Origin: JBCDBL01 sp039183635
GTDB taxonomy: Bacteria > Pseudomonadota > Alphaproteobacteria > Caulobacterales > Parvularculaceae
Length of the DNA stretch: 25,120 bases
Assembly: GCA_039183635.1 (NCBI GenBank)
Contig: JBCDBL010000062.1
Location: forward strand, 1 to 25,120
Direction: 5' to 3'
Shown: positions 24,479 through 25,120 of the stretch, in pieces
Layout: each line of letters begins with the position of its first letter
Numbering within the stretch: the stretch's first letter is position 1
Translations under genes and position numbers: made by a program
Notes under the pieces: generated by a model
Seen by the model: the letters and a program-made list of their open reading frames with translations, nothing else
Databases searched by the model: none
What the model was told of the DNA's origin: nothing

Positions 24479-24732
24479 GTGTCCAGCATCTGGTCGCGCA
24501 GCTTCGAGTGGCGCTATACACCCAAGCACGGGTCATGGCTCAGCATGGCTGAGGGGGAGCTGTCGATCTTATCCCGCCAATGCCTTAAAGCCGCATCGGC
24601 GGCAAAGAGCAGTTGGCTTCTGACGTCAGCGCCTGGACCAAAGCACGAAACAAAAAACGGTGTGTCGCTAACTGGCGCTTTACGAACGAAGACGCTCGCG
24701 TCAAACTCTCAAAACTATACCCATTAATTTGA
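24479..24732 (+). pseudogene. IS630-family transposase relic, C-terminal part
   Basis: The first frame reads IWSRSFEWRYTPKHGSWLSM, then AEGELSILSRQCL, the well-known IS630 (DDE_3) C-terminal block in which YTPKHGSWLNMAE precedes the last catalytic acid. A frameshift near 24600 moves the similarity to another frame, which reads LASDVSAWTKARNKKRCVAN, then WRFTNEDARVKLSKLYP, and stops at 24730-24732. This is the expected end of the protein. The rest of the element is missing and no terminal repeats were found. It marks the right edge of the catabolic block. Confidence 0.8.
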
Positions 24733-24874
24733 ATGATTCAGAGGATCAGAGCACGTCTCATTTGATTGGATTCACACGGGCCTGCTCTAGGTGTGGGCTT
24801 GTTGAGATTCAGAGTTGTTCCGTCATCCCGGACGTTACAAGCGCCCAAAACCCATAGGTTTTGGTGTGCGCGTG

Positions 24875-24980
24875 TTAAAGCATTTCCAGGTCAAGTGTGT
24901 ACGGTTGGCCGTCCGGAAATGCGAAAAAACAAAGACTTAAAGCGTCTGCCTGATTCCGATTGAAGAAGAGACGCTTTAAG
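24875..24980. repeat. intergenic palindromic repeat, copy B
   Basis: Starts TTAAAGCATTTCCAGG and holds GTCCGGAAATGCG, giving a first dyad (GCATTTCC/GGAAATGC). A second dyad follows: CTTAAAGCGTCT (24936-24947) and AGACGCTTTAAG (24969-24980) form a perfect 12-bp inverted repeat with a 21-nt loop. The order and spacing match copy A at 5038-5142. The combined structure could fold into two adjacent hairpins. It is located between the IS630 relic and the terminator. Confidence 0.75.
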
Positions 24981-25004
24981 ATCGCCTCGGACCGAAACGG
25001 CAAA

Positions 25005-25033
25005 CGCCGCCATCGGCGATGGCGGCGCTTTTT
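25005..25033. terminator. strong hairpin terminator
   Basis: CGCCGCCATC (25005-25014) and GATGGCGGCG (25018-25027) pair perfectly around GGC, followed by CTTTTTC on the plus strand. Flanking ACCGAAA and TTTCGGT can extend the stem. It lies 16 nt past the stop of the minus-strand gene at 25049, so it probably ends that gene as well as any plus-strand transcript. Confidence 0.75.
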
Positions 25034-25048
25034 CGGTTTGCAAGCTGA

Positions 25049-25120
25049 CTACCAGCCCTCGCCGCCGGCAGACGTGTGATCATGGACAATGCGCCAGGCG
25101 CCGTCGATCTTTTCAAAGAC
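25049..25120 (-). CDS. C-terminal end of a probable SnoaL/DUF4440-like (NTF2-fold) protein
   Basis: Only the last 23 codons and a TAG stop are in the window. They read VFEKIDGAWRIVHDHTSAGG and end EGW. The pattern KIDGxWRIVHDHxS is the final beta strand typical of small NTF2-fold proteins of the SnoaL/DUF4440 group. The function of the full protein cannot be judged. A hairpin terminator follows its stop codon. Confidence 0.55.
   Translation of the reverse strand, partial: VFEKIDGAWRIVHDHTSAGGEGW

Overview
The window looks like a chromosomal segment of an alphaproteobacterium. The evidence is the gatA/gatB pair, a TtcA-type tRNA thiolase, a small Sel1-like protein of alphaproteobacterial type, and intergenic palindromic repeats of a kind I associate with alphaproteobacteria. 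The exact genus cannot be read from the sequence. No rRNA, CRISPR array or intact insertion sequence is visible.

Region 1 (1-5654) is mostly housekeeping. It holds the 3' end of gatA, gatB, ttcA, a small Sel1-like gene and tRNA-Ser(GCT). A FitAB/VapBC-type toxin-antitoxin pair sits between gatA and gatB and overlaps the start of gatB. Between gatB and ttcA lies an AT-rich orphan gene (3002-3505) whose start codon is preceded by a 9-bp inverted repeat. A decayed DUF1643 gene (5038-5376) ends inside an intergenic repeat.

Region 2 (5655-6800), just downstream of the tRNA-Ser, is gene-poor. It carries a decayed IS3-family transposase in two pieces.

Region 3 (6807-24246) is a block of catabolic and hydrolytic genes. 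On the minus strand, in transcription order, are a Tat-exported gamma-glutamyltransferase-fold protein, a membrane-dipeptidase-family protein, a 3-hydroxyacyl-CoA-dehydrogenase-like protein, a lipoprotein of the serine beta-lactamase fold, a Tat-type alpha/beta hydrolase, an 803-residue dimethylglycine/sarcosine-dehydrogenase-like flavoprotein with a GcvT half, and a sodium:solute symporter. The plus strand carries a metal-dependent amidohydrolase on the left. On the right it carries a CPBP membrane protease, a membrane-anchored alpha/beta hydrolase and an S9 (DPP IV-like) lipoprotein peptidase. The layout suggests envelope hydrolysis of an amide- or peptide-linked compound, uptake by the symporter, then cytosolic hydrolysis and oxidation, possibly with N-demethylation. 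Three of the enzymes (the GGT-fold protein, the dehydrogenase and the dipeptidase) appear to lack or replace hallmark active-site residues, so their substrates probably differ from the textbook ones. No regulator or outer-membrane receptor is seen in the block.

Region 4 (24247-25120) contains a decayed IS630-family transposase fragment, a second copy of the repeat that ends the DUF1643 gene, a strong hairpin terminator, and the C-terminal codons of a probable SnoaL/DUF4440-like gene on the minus strand. The catabolic block is therefore bracketed by tRNA-Ser plus an IS3 relic on the left and an IS630 relic on the right, which fits an acquired island that has since settled.
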